A DNA stretch of 64,000 nucleotides from a bacterium (GTDB lineage: Bacteria; Vulcanimicrobiota; JABDET01), in assembly GCA_021817145.1 (NCBI GenBank), contig JAKAVV010000007.1:1-64000 (forward strand), read 5' to 3'. The position numbers and the translations under genes were made by a program. This document shows positions 8,506 to 16,743 of the stretch, piece after piece (within the stretch, counting starts at the first letter, position 1; every line of letters begins with the position of its first letter). Under the pieces are notes generated by a model. That model worked only from the letters and a program-made list of their open reading frames with translations. It was not told the DNA's origin and did no database searches.

Positions 8506-10126
8506 CCAGAACCTCTTTTTTTTGAATCAGCGAATTCATTTTTTGACTCAACTCTTCAGCCAGATGAACCAGAGTCCGAACACCAATTCCAGTTGCCCCG
8601 TTTTTAGGCAGATATGGATTCTGCTGATACGCCATTTTGTCTGCTTCCATATAGGCCGTGCCAGCAATATCTAAATGCAGCCATGGGGTTTCTCCCACAA
8701 ATTCTTTTAGGAAAGCAGCTGCAGTGCAAGGGGCTCCATATCTTCCTCCTGAATTTTTTAAATCGGCTAAACTCCCTTTCATCTGCATTCCGTACTCTTC
8801 AAACAAAGGAAGGGGCCAAAACTTTTCACTGGATTTCTCTGCTGCTTTCATCAGCATTTGGAAAAAAGGTTCGCTGGAAGAAAAAACTCCGGATACAGTC
8901 TGCCCTAAAGCGACCACAACCCCCCCTGTTAAAGTTGCCAGATCCACAACAGCATCTACTTTTAGAGTTTTTGTAATATAGGAAAGGGCATCTCCTAAAA
9001 GCATTCTTCCTTCAGCATCTGTATTAATAATCTCGACGGTTTTTCCTGAATACATTTTTACTATATCTCCAGGCTTATACGCTTTCCCATCAGGCAAATT
9101 CTCGGCAAGAGGAAGAACAGAGAGAATGTTAACAGGGAGTTTTAATTCGGCAATCGCTTTTAAAGCGCCAAGACAGGCTGCAGCCCCCGCCATATCTGAT
9201 GTCATGGTATGCATATTTTCTGAGGGTTTAATGGAGATTCCACCGCTGTCAAAAGTAACCCCCTTCCCAACAAATCCAAGGGTAAATTTAGATTTAGGAT
9301 CTCCTTGATATTTTAAAATAACCAGCCTGGGCGGATTGGCACTCCCTTTGCCAACAGATAAAATTCCTCCCATTCCCATTTTTTCGATTTCATCTTTTTC
9401 TAAAACTTGAATTTCGATCCCTAAATGTTTGGTTGCCATTTTTGCCTGCTCAGCAAAAAACGCGGGAACCATAATATTAGGAGGTTCATTCACCAAATCT
9501 CGCACACAATTGGCGGCATCCGCAAGAATCTTCCCTTTTTCCCAGCCCTTTCGCGCGAATTCCAGCTCTTTCTCGCCTGAAATAACTAAATGAACCTTGC
9601 GCAGAGAATGATTCTCATCTTCATTGTGTTTAAATTCGCTCTCCTCCTGATGATTTTTAGATGCAGTCTGCTCACTTTTAAATTTTCCATAACGATACAA
9701 TCCTAAAATAATCCCCTCTGCCGCTGCAAGCCCAGATTCTTCAGGATCAAGAGAAGCAAGGGACCCAACAGGCAGAGCCAGATCCGGAGATTTAGATCTT
9801 CTGGCAATCCGAGCAGCTCTTGCAGCAGCTCCTCTGAATTTATTGATCGTAAACTCTTTTCTTTTCCCAACTCCAACAAGAATCACTCTTGAGACAGGAT
9901 GATTCGCCAGATACACAATCGAAAATTCTTTAAATTTCCCTGAATTTTCTCCGGTTTCTAAAATACGAGAAAGCGCGCCACCAGAGGCTTTATTAAGATC
10001 TGAAAAGTTCGGATCTAATTTTTTCTCTTCTTCAAAAACAGGAATGAAAAAAGACGAAGCCGCGGCTTTATCAAGGGTAGAATAAACAACTTCAAGGTTT
10101 GGAGCAGAATTTTTATCTCGATTCAT
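8495..10126 (-). CDS. pepA: Leucyl aminopeptidase (M17 family)
   Basis: 543-residue cytosolic metallo-aminopeptidase that removes N-terminal residues from peptides. The N-terminal 200 residues form the variable macro-like domain, with a Glu/Asn-rich insertion near 175-190. The catalytic C-terminal domain carries LVNEPPNIMVP, GKGVTFDSGGISIKPS (metal ligands), DMAGAAACLGA, and the M17 signature NTDAEGRMLLGDAL. Its ATG overlaps the SpoVS stop codon by four bases, and its own 3' end overlaps the PHP gene by 11 bases, indicating one operon. Confidence 0.95.
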   Translation of the reverse strand: MNRDKNSAPNLEVVYSTLDKAAASSFFIPVFEEEKKLDPNFSDLNKASGGALSRILETGENSGKFKEFSIVYLANHPVSRVILVGVGKRKEFTINKFRGAAARAARIARRSKSPDLALPVGSLASLDPEESGLAAAEGIILGLYRYGKFKSEQTASKNHQEESEFKHNEDENHSLRKVHLVISGEKELEFARKGWEKGKILADAANCVRDLVNEPPNIMVPAFFAEQAKMATKHLGIEIQVLEKDEIEKMGMGGILSVGKGSANPPRLVILKYQGDPKSKFTLGFVGKGVTFDSGGISIKPSENMHTMTSDMAGAAACLGALKAIAELKLPVNILSVLPLAENLPDGKAYKPGDIVKMYSGKTVEIINTDAEGRMLLGDALSYITKTLKVDAVVDLATLTGGVVVALGQTVSGVFSSSEPFFQMLMKAAEKSSEKFWPLPLFEEYGMQMKGSLADLKNSGGRYGAPCTAAAFLKEFVGETPWLHLDIAGTAYMEADKMAYQQNPYLPKNGATGIGVRTLVHLAEELSQKMNSLIQKKEVLVES

Positions 10127-10419
10127 CTTGGCACCACCAGAAATTTTATTGCTGTTCTTTCTTCTCCATTAATATCAATTTGTGAAAAAGTTGGAACACA
10201 CGCTAGATCTATGCCTCCAGGAGCGACAAATCCTCTGGCAATCGCAATGGCTTTAACTGCCTGGTTAATGGCTCCTGCCCCTACAGCTTGAACTTCAACT
10301 GTTCCTTTTAATCTTATTACACTGGCAATGGCTCCAGCGACAGAATTTGGGTTTGACTTTGATGAAACTCTTAATAAATCAACTGCTTTTTCAGTGATTT
10401 TTGTGGGCGACTCGACCAT
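10123..10419 (-). CDS. spoVS: Stage V sporulation protein S (SpoVS), Alba-like
   Basis: 98-residue SpoVS protein, an Alba-superfamily nucleic-acid-binding fold. Diagnostic segments: LRVSSKSNPNSVAGAIASVI, VEVQAVGAGAINQAVKAIAI, and ARGFVAPGGIDLACVPTF. The ATG at 10419 is chosen because an AAAGGAG site lies seven bases upstream; the frame is open further upstream but those starts run into the ribosome binding site. SpoVS occurs in spore formers and also in non-sporulating Thermus, Thermotoga and candidate phyla, so it does not prove sporulation. It is the first gene of the spoVS-pepA-PHP operon and divergent from the response regulator. Confidence 0.95.
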   Translation of the reverse strand: MVESPTKITEKAVDLLRVSSKSNPNSVAGAIASVIRLKGTVEVQAVGAGAINQAVKAIAIARGFVAPGGIDLACVPTFSQIDINGEERTAIKFLVVPR

Positions 10420-10672
10420 GGGCATTCTCCTTTGAGGAAACAAATAGAAATAATTACTGTCTTTTCTCTCTTTTCAAAAAAACTCCTTCAGGCAGTAAAA
10501 AACATTTCTCTGCAAATTTCTGCGGGGAGAAGGGGCTTCAGCGGGAGTATAATTCCTAGAATACACGCCCCAGTCAATTCCTTTGAAAAACCCCTGGGTA
10601 CCTGTGTTTAACTGAATAACATTTCCTTGCTAAGAAGAGGAATTGCTTCTTTCTTTTAGAAGGGATTATAGT

Positions 10673-11509
10673 ATGAACTCGAAGGTTTTGATTCTTGAAG
10701 ATGAGCCTGATGTTGCCCATCTTGTTGAAACTGTTCTCAATATAGAGAAGATCGAAACCGTTGTTGCGGCTTCTGCTGCAGAAGCTAGAACAACTCTTTT
10801 TTCTACCCCTGTGGAACTTTTAATTGTGGATCGAATGCTGCCGGATCAAGATGGGCTTGAATTTGTCAATGAAATCAAGAAGTATCCCTGTTTGAAATAC
10901 TGTGGAATTATTTTTTTAACGGCTCGAACTCTTGTTCAAGAAAGACTGGAGGGATTTTCCGCAGGCTGTGATGATTACATTGTTAAACCATTTAATCCTG
11001 AAGAGCTGCTCAGCAGAACAAAAGCGGTTTTAAAATATGTGTCCCCTCTTTTTCAGCCTCTGACCCATCTTCCTGCGCTTCGCGCTCTTGAAAAAGAGTG
11101 CTCCTCTTTTTTTGAAGAGAATAACCCTCTTGATTTTTTTAAAATAACGCTCAGCGAATATCAAAGTTTCAAAAATCAGCTTCCCGATAAAATTCCTCTG
11201 CTTTTTAAAGAGATCGGAGCGACTTTTTACAAACAGATGCAGGAGTTCGGGACTCCTTATTTTACAGCTCACGTGTCAGAAGATGAATTTGTGTTCATCA
11301 CACAAAAAAATAAAGGAGAAGAGCTGTTGAACCGTTTGCAAAAATCCTTTTCCAACATCAGGAAAAGCCTTTTGAGGAAATCTGTTTTGGATTACTTTAA
11401 ATCCCCATCAGACACTTTGCTCCAGTTGACATCTCAGAAATATGTTGTTGAACAGAAGAACGATCTGCGCAGTATCTGCGTAAAATTTAAAGCCCTTGCT
11501 TTTTCATGA
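10673..11509 (+). CDS. Response regulator with degenerate GGDEF-like output domain
   Basis: 278-residue two-domain protein. Residues 1-120 form a receiver: acidic pair in LILEDEPDVA, phosphoacceptor Asp in LIVDRMLPDQDG, Thr in IIFLTARTLV, Lys in DDYIVKPFNPEEL. After a linker, residues about 130-245 follow a diguanylate-cyclase layout (LTHLPALRALEKE, a central helix, then HVSEDEFVFIT where active enzymes have R(Y/L)GGDEF). The signature Gly pair is replaced by Ser-Glu, so the domain is probably inactive or only binds nucleotide. The start at 10673 has an AGAAGGGA site upstream; an earlier frame start is not supported. The stop overlaps the next gene (ATGA). Confidence 0.88.
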   Translation: MNSKVLILEDEPDVAHLVETVLNIEKIETVVAASAAEARTTLFSTPVELLIVDRMLPDQDGLEFVNEIKKYPCLKYCGIIFLTARTLVQERLEGFSAGCDDYIVKPFNPEELLSRTKAVLKYVSPLFQPLTHLPALRALEKECSSFFEENNPLDFFKITLSEYQSFKNQLPDKIPLLFKEIGATFYKQMQEFGTPYFTAHVSEDEFVFITQKNKGEELLNRLQKSFSNIRKSLLRKSVLDYFKSPSDTLLQLTSQKYVVEQKNDLRSICVKFKALAFS

Positions 11510-13047
11510 AACTCTTTACTTCTGCCCAGATGAAAGAGCTGGATCAAAAAACAGGAAGAGATTATTCTGTCCCCTCTCTACTGCTCATGGAACACGCGGG
11601 ATATGAAACAGCTCAAATCATTCGCGAAAAATTGACACCCCATCAAAAGATCCTTGTTTTATGCGGACAAGGGAACAATGGAGGGGATGGATTGGCGGCC
11701 AGCAGGTTTTTAAAAGACTGGGGTTTTGATGTTCGAGTTTTTTTGTTTGGTGATTCAGATCGTTTAAAAGGGGATGCTCTGGTTCAGCATGAGATTTTGA
11801 AAAAACTTGGAATCCCTCTTTTTTTTCTTCCTGATGGAAAGCTTCAATTTCATGATTTTCTGGATGAAGCTGATCTCGTGATTGATGCTTTGTTTGGAAT
11901 CGGATTGAAACGGCCTATTCAGGGAGAGTTAGAGGCTTTTGTTCGAACCCTCAATGAAAGCGGAAAGAGTGTTGTTTCAGTTGATCTGCCTTCAGGGATT
12001 GATGCGGACACAGGAAAAGTTCTTGGGACTGCTGTAAAGGCTGACATAACCGTTACTTTTGGGGCGCCTAAAGTTGGACTTTATCTCTATCCTGGAAGAG
12101 AATATGCTGGAGATATTAAAGTGGCTTATATTGGGATTCCAGATCAATTGCTGTCAGACTCCTTTTGCTCAGCCCAGACCATTGAAAAAAAAGAGGTTTT
12201 ATCCTGGCTTCCTGTATGGAAGCCAGATCTTCATAAAGGGGAAAAAGGGAAAGTGATGATTATTGGGGGATCCAGGGGATTGAGCGGGGCTCCTGTGTTA
12301 AGCGCTGCTGCCGCTCTTTCAAGCGGATCTGGGCTGGTTTATTTAGCTGTCCCTGATGGAATTCGCAATTTAATTGAACACAAATTGACTGATGCCGTAA
12401 AAATAGGGCTTCCTCAAACCAGCAGCTGGGTTCTAGGGAAAATCAGCTTTTCTGAAACAATGACCTGGTTTGAAAAAGTTCGCGCTCTGGGGATTGGACC
12501 AGGGCTTGGCAGAGCTTCTGAAACAGGGGAATATGTGAGAATGGTTCTGCAGGAATATCAAGGACCTGTTGTTATTGATGCTGATGCTCTTTATTTGCTG
12601 GATGACTTTTTTTTCAAGAAAAATGGGAGGAGAAACTGGATTTTAACCCCCCATGAAGGGGAAATGGCAAAGCTGTGCGGGATCCCTGAGGAAAGCGTTC
12701 GAGAAAATCGCTTTGAGCTGGCTGTTCAAAAAGTGAAAGAATGGAACTGTACTCTTGTTTTAAAAGGAGCATCTACCCTTGTTGTTTCACGGGAACAGGT
12801 GTATGTGAATTTAACAGGAAATCCAGGAATGGCAGTAGGAGGTTCAGGGGATGTTTTAACTGGTCTTACGGCTTCTCTCCTAGCTCAGGGTATGGATCCG
12901 GTTCAAGCAGCCTGTTCCGCTGTCTTTATCCATGGGAGAGCAGCGGATCTTTTAAAAGAAGCAAGAGGAATCAGGGGGATAACTGCCAGCCTTCTTGCCG
13001 ATAATCTGTATCAGGCATTTCAAGATCTTGTTTCACTGCAATCTTAA
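11506..13047 (+). CDS. nnrDE: Bifunctional NAD(P)H-hydrate epimerase / ADP-dependent dehydratase
   Basis: 513-residue fusion that repairs hydrated NADH and NADPH. The N-terminal YjeF epimerase domain (1-215) shows VLCGQGNNGGDGLAASRFL and VSVDLPSGIDADTG. The C-terminal ribokinase-like dehydratase domain (225-510) shows KGKVMIIGGSRGLSGAPVLS, LGIGPGLGR, VIDADALYLL, WILTPHEGEMAKL, and the catalytic-loop motif GNPGMAVGGSGDVLTG. Its ATG overlaps the response regulator stop by four bases, tying a signalling gene to a metabolite-repair enzyme. It converges on the next minus-strand gene with overlapping stop regions. Confidence 0.96.
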   Translation: MKLFTSAQMKELDQKTGRDYSVPSLLLMEHAGYETAQIIREKLTPHQKILVLCGQGNNGGDGLAASRFLKDWGFDVRVFLFGDSDRLKGDALVQHEILKKLGIPLFFLPDGKLQFHDFLDEADLVIDALFGIGLKRPIQGELEAFVRTLNESGKSVVSVDLPSGIDADTGKVLGTAVKADITVTFGAPKVGLYLYPGREYAGDIKVAYIGIPDQLLSDSFCSAQTIEKKEVLSWLPVWKPDLHKGEKGKVMIIGGSRGLSGAPVLSAAAALSSGSGLVYLAVPDGIRNLIEHKLTDAVKIGLPQTSSWVLGKISFSETMTWFEKVRALGIGPGLGRASETGEYVRMVLQEYQGPVVIDADALYLLDDFFFKKNGRRNWILTPHEGEMAKLCGIPEESVRENRFELAVQKVKEWNCTLVLKGASTLVVSREQVYVNLTGNPGMAVGGSGDVLTGLTASLLAQGMDPVQAACSAVFIHGRAADLLKEARGIRGITASLLADNLYQAFQDLVSLQS

Positions 13048-14354
13048 CTTTCTGCTTTTTCTTCCTCAACTTCTTGTTTCCCACGTCCGCGTTTAGAAGA
13101 AGGAGCAGTCTGCTGGGTCTTTTTAATCTCTTCTCCTCCAAACAGTTTTTGAGAGATTAAATCAGAAAGGGTGATGGAGGTAAACTTTGTGAAAGGTTCG
13201 ACCACCTTTTGGACAATTTCCTGCTGTCGGGTTTTAATGATCTGCTCAAACCTTTCCTCAAGGTTTGAGAAATTTTCTAGAAAGTGCAGAGGTCTCTGGG
13301 GGTTGGACTGCGCGAGAAACTCTTTAAAAACGGCGGAAACAGGCTGAGTGCTGGTTATTATTCCTATTCCAGCGCGAGATACTGACAGCTTGGCATTTAA
13401 AGTATAAGCGTCAGAAAGTGTCAATTTCCGAGGGAAAGTGGCAGTCATGACAATTTCTCCTGAAGAAAGGAAATAAAGAGTAAAGAAATCTTCTTCCGCT
13501 TCTTTGATAACATCTTGATTTTTGAATCCGAGCCTTTCCAGTGTTTCTAAAATCCTAACAGGCATCCAGTACCCTTTATCAATCATTTTCCTTCCAAGTT
13601 CAGTGGCGCTTAAAAGTTCTTCTATATTTTCTTCTGAAATTGGTTTCCCGCATAAGAAACACTTGAATCCTTTTTGAGAAGTTTCATCAATTGCCTGTCT
13701 AGAGGCTACTTTAATGATCTGCTGCCCTTTTTCTTTACACAGTACAACAAAATCTTTTGTCATGAGTTTTGCCTGCACCAGTTTTTCTAAAACGGAATCC
13801 GCTTTCATTCGATCTTCCAATAGATTAGCCAGGTTTCGAGAAGAGTAGGAAAGCAGGCTTTGAGTATTCATGAGAACATGGAGGAGATCCGGGTTTTCTA
13901 ATTCTCGCGCTGTTGCAAACTCTTCTTTTGTCGGGTTTAAGGAGGTTCCATAGGAAAGAAGATTCTGAAACGTTTCATCTGGAGTTAAGCTTTTCCAATT
14001 CAGTTCTTTTGTTTTTAATTCTCTTTGAATGGAGCGGCTGACCACGTCAAAAAATTGATTAAATTCTTGAATTCCGTCATTTTTCAGGAGCCCTCCGCAT
14101 TCTAAACGATTTTTTTCCCCGGGGATTTTAAAATAGAAAAGATTACCGCCTTTAGAAAGATAAAACTCTCCGCTGCCTGATTCTGCATTGATTGGAGAAA
14201 GATCTTCAGGGAATGGCAGTCCAAGTGCTGACCAGTACTCTTTTTTTGCGGAGCTAATTAAAGGGGTGAAATCGTTTTTTAAATCAGAAGATAAAATTCC
14301 AGAAATAGAAGAGGGTAAATCAGTTTGAATCTCTTTTTTTAAAATAGTCATCAT
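13044..14354 (-). CDS. Uncharacterised 436-residue protein
   Basis: I do not recognise this family. The sequence is acidic, largely helical and soluble, with no signal peptide or membrane helix. One CxxC pair (CFLCGKPISEENIEELLS) near residue 225 looks like half of a zinc knuckle followed by a helix. The C terminus is a low-complexity tail of Lys/Arg then Glu (SKRGRGKQEVEEEKAES). The region around residues 170-270 has the alternation of helices seen in winged-helix or stress-response domains, but this is only an impression. It stands alone, convergent with nnrDE and divergent from the ComF gene. Confidence 0.75.
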   Translation of the reverse strand: MMTILKKEIQTDLPSSISGILSSDLKNDFTPLISSAKKEYWSALGLPFPEDLSPINAESGSGEFYLSKGGNLFYFKIPGEKNRLECGGLLKNDGIQEFNQFFDVVSRSIQRELKTKELNWKSLTPDETFQNLLSYGTSLNPTKEEFATARELENPDLLHVLMNTQSLLSYSSRNLANLLEDRMKADSVLEKLVQAKLMTKDFVVLCKEKGQQIIKVASRQAIDETSQKGFKCFLCGKPISEENIEELLSATELGRKMIDKGYWMPVRILETLERLGFKNQDVIKEAEEDFFTLYFLSSGEIVMTATFPRKLTLSDAYTLNAKLSVSRAGIGIITSTQPVSAVFKEFLAQSNPQRPLHFLENFSNLEERFEQIIKTRQQEIVQKVVEPFTKFTSITLSDLISQKLFGGEEIKKTQQTAPSSKRGRGKQEVEEEKAES

Positions 14355-14434
14355 GATGACCGTTTTTCTAGCATGAAAACGAAATTCCTTTCCAATCCAG
14401 GAAAGGGCTGCGAGAAATAGAATCGTTTCTTGTT

Positions 14435-15067
14435 ATGGATCTCCTTTTTCAACTTTTCCTCCCTGTTCGCTGTTCTGGCTGCAAAATTTATGAATCTTCT
14501 GGGTTTTGCCCATCCTGTCAGAACAAACTTCCTAAAAATCCTATTCTTTTTTCAATCCCTCCTATTTTAGAAGGAGTTGCTCTCAGCTTTTATTCGCCCC
14601 CTATTGAACAAGCCATTCATGATTTAAAGTTCAAACACCAAAAAGTTCTTGGGTGGACCCTGGGTCATTTGATGGGGGAAGCTGTTCAGAAGAGAGACTG
14701 GGATTTTCACTGCATTGCACCTGTTCCAATGGAAAAGAAAAAATGGAAAAAGAGAGGGTATAATCAATCAGAAATTTTGGCAAGGGGGATGAGTAAGGTT
14801 TTAGGCCGCCCCTGCCGAAATATTCTGGAAGTTCTTCGTTCTGTTTCTCATCAGGTTGGACTGGGGAGAAAAGAAAGATTGGAAAATGTCAAAGAGGCTT
14901 TTGGAGTAAACCAGTCAGAGAGTGTTTCTATGCGGTCTTTTTTGCTGGTAGATGATGTTGTGACAACAGGGGCTACTCTTTCTGAGTGCGCTGCGGTTTT
15001 GGTTAAAAATGGAGCAGAGAAGGTGTATGCAGCTTGCGCTGCTCGACATCTTTTAAGTGAATCATGA
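14435..15067 (+). CDS. comF: ComF family phosphoribosyltransferase-like protein
   Basis: 210-residue ComFC-type protein. The N terminus has a four-Cys zinc ribbon (RCSGCKIYESSGFCPSC). The middle carries the family helix VPMEKKKWKKRGYNQSEILA and the C terminus the type I PRTase PRPP-binding loop FLLVDDVVTTGATLSECA. ComF proteins assist DNA uptake in competent bacteria but are also widespread without competence. The stop overlaps the next gene's ATG by four bases. Confidence 0.92.
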   Translation: MDLLFQLFLPVRCSGCKIYESSGFCPSCQNKLPKNPILFSIPPILEGVALSFYSPPIEQAIHDLKFKHQKVLGWTLGHLMGEAVQKRDWDFHCIAPVPMEKKKWKKRGYNQSEILARGMSKVLGRPCRNILEVLRSVSHQVGLGRKERLENVKEAFGVNQSESVSMRSFLLVDDVVTTGATLSECAAVLVKNGAEKVYAACAARHLLSES

Positions 15068-16053
15068 AAGCGATTTTACTTGTGGGTGGAGAAGGGACAA
15101 GGCTCAGGCCTTTTACCTTAGAAATTCCCAAGCCATTAGTCCCCATTTTAAATTTACCTTATCTCGAACAGTTTCTCTTTTTTCTCAAGCAAGTTCAGGT
15201 TCATGAATTGATTCTTGCAGCAGGATATCTTTCCGATCAGATACTTGATTTCTGCAAAAGAGTTTCAGGGTCTGGAATCATTTTAAAATATCTGATTGAA
15301 AAAGAGCCCCTTGGAACAGGGGGAGCCATTAGAAATGCCAGAGCGTTTTTAGATGAAACCTTTTTGGCTTTTAATGCTGATATTGTTACAAACTTTGACC
15401 TGCGTCGGCTGCTTCAATTTCATGTAGTGAGTAAAGGTGAAATGACTCTTGGACTTGTTCCAGTGTTAGATCCAAGCTCTTTTGGAGCAGCAGATTTAGA
15501 ATCCACAGGGCGAATTTTGCGGTTTGTCGAAAAACCGGAAAAAGGAAAATCGCCATCTAATTTTATTAATGCAGGGATGTATGTGATGGAGCCTCAAGTT
15601 TTGGATTTGATTCCTGAAAAGGAAAAGGTTTCCCTTGAAAGAGAGATTTTTCCAAAAATTGCTCAGTCTGGTAAATTATATGGATTCCCCTGGAAATGTT
15701 ATTGGCAGGATATGGGAACATTAAAAAATTACCTTCAAATTCATCAGGATTTTTTTAAGGGGGAACTCTTATTAAAAATCCAAGAAGGTTCTGTTCAGAA
15801 AAATGGTATTTTTATTGGCAGAGGAGCGCAGATTGATTCAAGCGCTCAACTTGGCCCTTGTGTTGTTTTAGGCGAAAATTGCCAGCTCGGTGCTGATGTT
15901 AAAATTTCAAATAGTGTGCTTTGGGATCAAGTTATTGTGGAAAAAGGGTCCTGTATTTCTAATGCGATTATTGGGAAGAAATGCGTAATCAGGAAAAATT
16001 CCATAGTTCACGAAAAGGCGATTTCTTTGTCAGGAGAAGTCAATATTGTGTGA
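15064..16053 (+). CDS. Sugar nucleotidyltransferase with left-handed beta-helix tail
   Basis: 329-residue NDP-sugar pyrophosphorylase. The N-terminal catalytic domain starts MKAILLVGGEGTRLRPFT and continues with PKPLVPILNLPYLEQF, then FNADIVTNFDLRRLL (metal Asp) and FVEKPEKGKSPSNFINAGMY. The C-terminal 70 residues form hexapeptide repeats (IFIGRGAQIDSSAQLGPCVV and following). It resembles mannose-1-phosphate guanylyltransferase and glucose-1-phosphate nucleotidyltransferase; the nucleotide and sugar cannot be fixed from sequence. It is coupled to comF by an ATGA overlap. A hairpin repeat begins at its stop codon. Confidence 0.9.
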   Translation: MKAILLVGGEGTRLRPFTLEIPKPLVPILNLPYLEQFLFFLKQVQVHELILAAGYLSDQILDFCKRVSGSGIILKYLIEKEPLGTGGAIRNARAFLDETFLAFNADIVTNFDLRRLLQFHVVSKGEMTLGLVPVLDPSSFGAADLESTGRILRFVEKPEKGKSPSNFINAGMYVMEPQVLDLIPEKEKVSLEREIFPKIAQSGKLYGFPWKCYWQDMGTLKNYLQIHQDFFKGELLLKIQEGSVQKNGIFIGRGAQIDSSAQLGPCVVLGENCQLGADVKISNSVLWDQVIVEKGSCISNAIIGKKCVIRKNSIVHEKAISLSGEVNIV

Positions 16054-16110
16054 GGAATGACATCCTTGCCATTCCTTGTTCAGAGAGGAGGGCAGCCATC
16101 CATGTCTGCC
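16053..16110 (+). repeat. Pair of short hairpins of the ATCC-loop family
   Basis: Two inverted repeats follow the nucleotidyltransferase stop: AGGAATG (16053-16059) pairs with CATTCCT (16070-16076) around the loop acatccttgc, and GGCAG (16091-16095) pairs with CTGCC (16106-16110) around ccatccatgt. Both loops carry the ATCC core seen in the larger array at 43.3-43.6 kb. Neither is followed by a T-run, so they do not look like intrinsic terminators. The rest of the intergenic region to 16188 shows nothing else. Confidence 0.55.
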
Positions 16111-16188
16111 AATTCAAGCCCAGATGGAAGAAGGAGTTCTTTTTCTTAAAAGGAAAACTGAACGGGTTTCGAAGAAAAGGGGGAAGAG

Positions 16189-16734
16189 ATGGTGAAAGAA
16201 AACTTTGTTCGCTGGTTTAGTGTGATTCTGTTTGGTTTAACTATTTTTATATTAGGGTTTCAAATTGGGAAAGCAAAATATATTCCCCATTATCATGGGT
16301 ATCAGCCCCAAATATATATCTCGGATTTCTGGAATCATCGTCTTGTAAGAATCAACAATATAGAAGGGAAAGGATTTGTGTCTCTAGGGGATGCGGGAAG
16401 AGGGATCGGTCAATTCAACGGGCCTCGCGCCATTGCCATTGACTCAAAAGGCAGAATTTATCTTGTTGACTCAGACAACGATCGAATTATCCGAATGAAT
16501 AATATGCGGGGGGATGGATGGAAAGCTTATGGTCATCCAGGAGGGGGGATTGGAGAATTTAATGATCCTAGAGGAATTGCTCTGGATGCAAGGGGCAGGA
16601 TTTATATTGCGGATTTTGGGAACAACCGTATCGTAAGAATTGACAATATGAATGGCAGAAATTGGGTTTCATTCGGAACTCATGGGGCGGGAATCGGCGA
16701 GTTTGCAGGCCCTATCAGTATTGCGATTCATTAG
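16189..16734 (+). CDS. NHL-repeat protein with N-terminal membrane anchor
   Basis: 181 residues: one N-terminal hydrophobic helix (residues 8-27, an uncleaved anchor or signal), then about three NHL beta-propeller repeats. The repeats share the pattern FNGPRAIAIDSKGRIYLVDS / FNDPRGIALDARGRIYIADF / GNNRIVRIDNMNGRNWVSFG. A full propeller usually needs six blades, so this short protein may oligomerise or be a truncated member. NHL proteins act in protein or carbohydrate binding outside the cell. The start follows a GGGGGAAGAG ribosome binding site. Confidence 0.85.
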   Translation: MVKENFVRWFSVILFGLTIFILGFQIGKAKYIPHYHGYQPQIYISDFWNHRLVRINNIEGKGFVSLGDAGRGIGQFNGPRAIAIDSKGRIYLVDSDNDRIIRMNNMRGDGWKAYGHPGGGIGEFNDPRGIALDARGRIYIADFGNNRIVRIDNMNGRNWVSFGTHGAGIGEFAGPISIAIH

Positions 16735-16743
16735 GAGGAAAGA

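Noticed and set aside
10420-10672. Sigma-H-type promoter upstream of spoVS
   Set aside because: I could not find a properly spaced -35/-10 pair; TTGACT and TATACT on the minus strand are 20 bases apart, which is too far.
16053-16110. Intrinsic terminators after the sugar nucleotidyltransferase gene
   Set aside because: The stems are short and A/T-containing, and neither is followed by a T-run.
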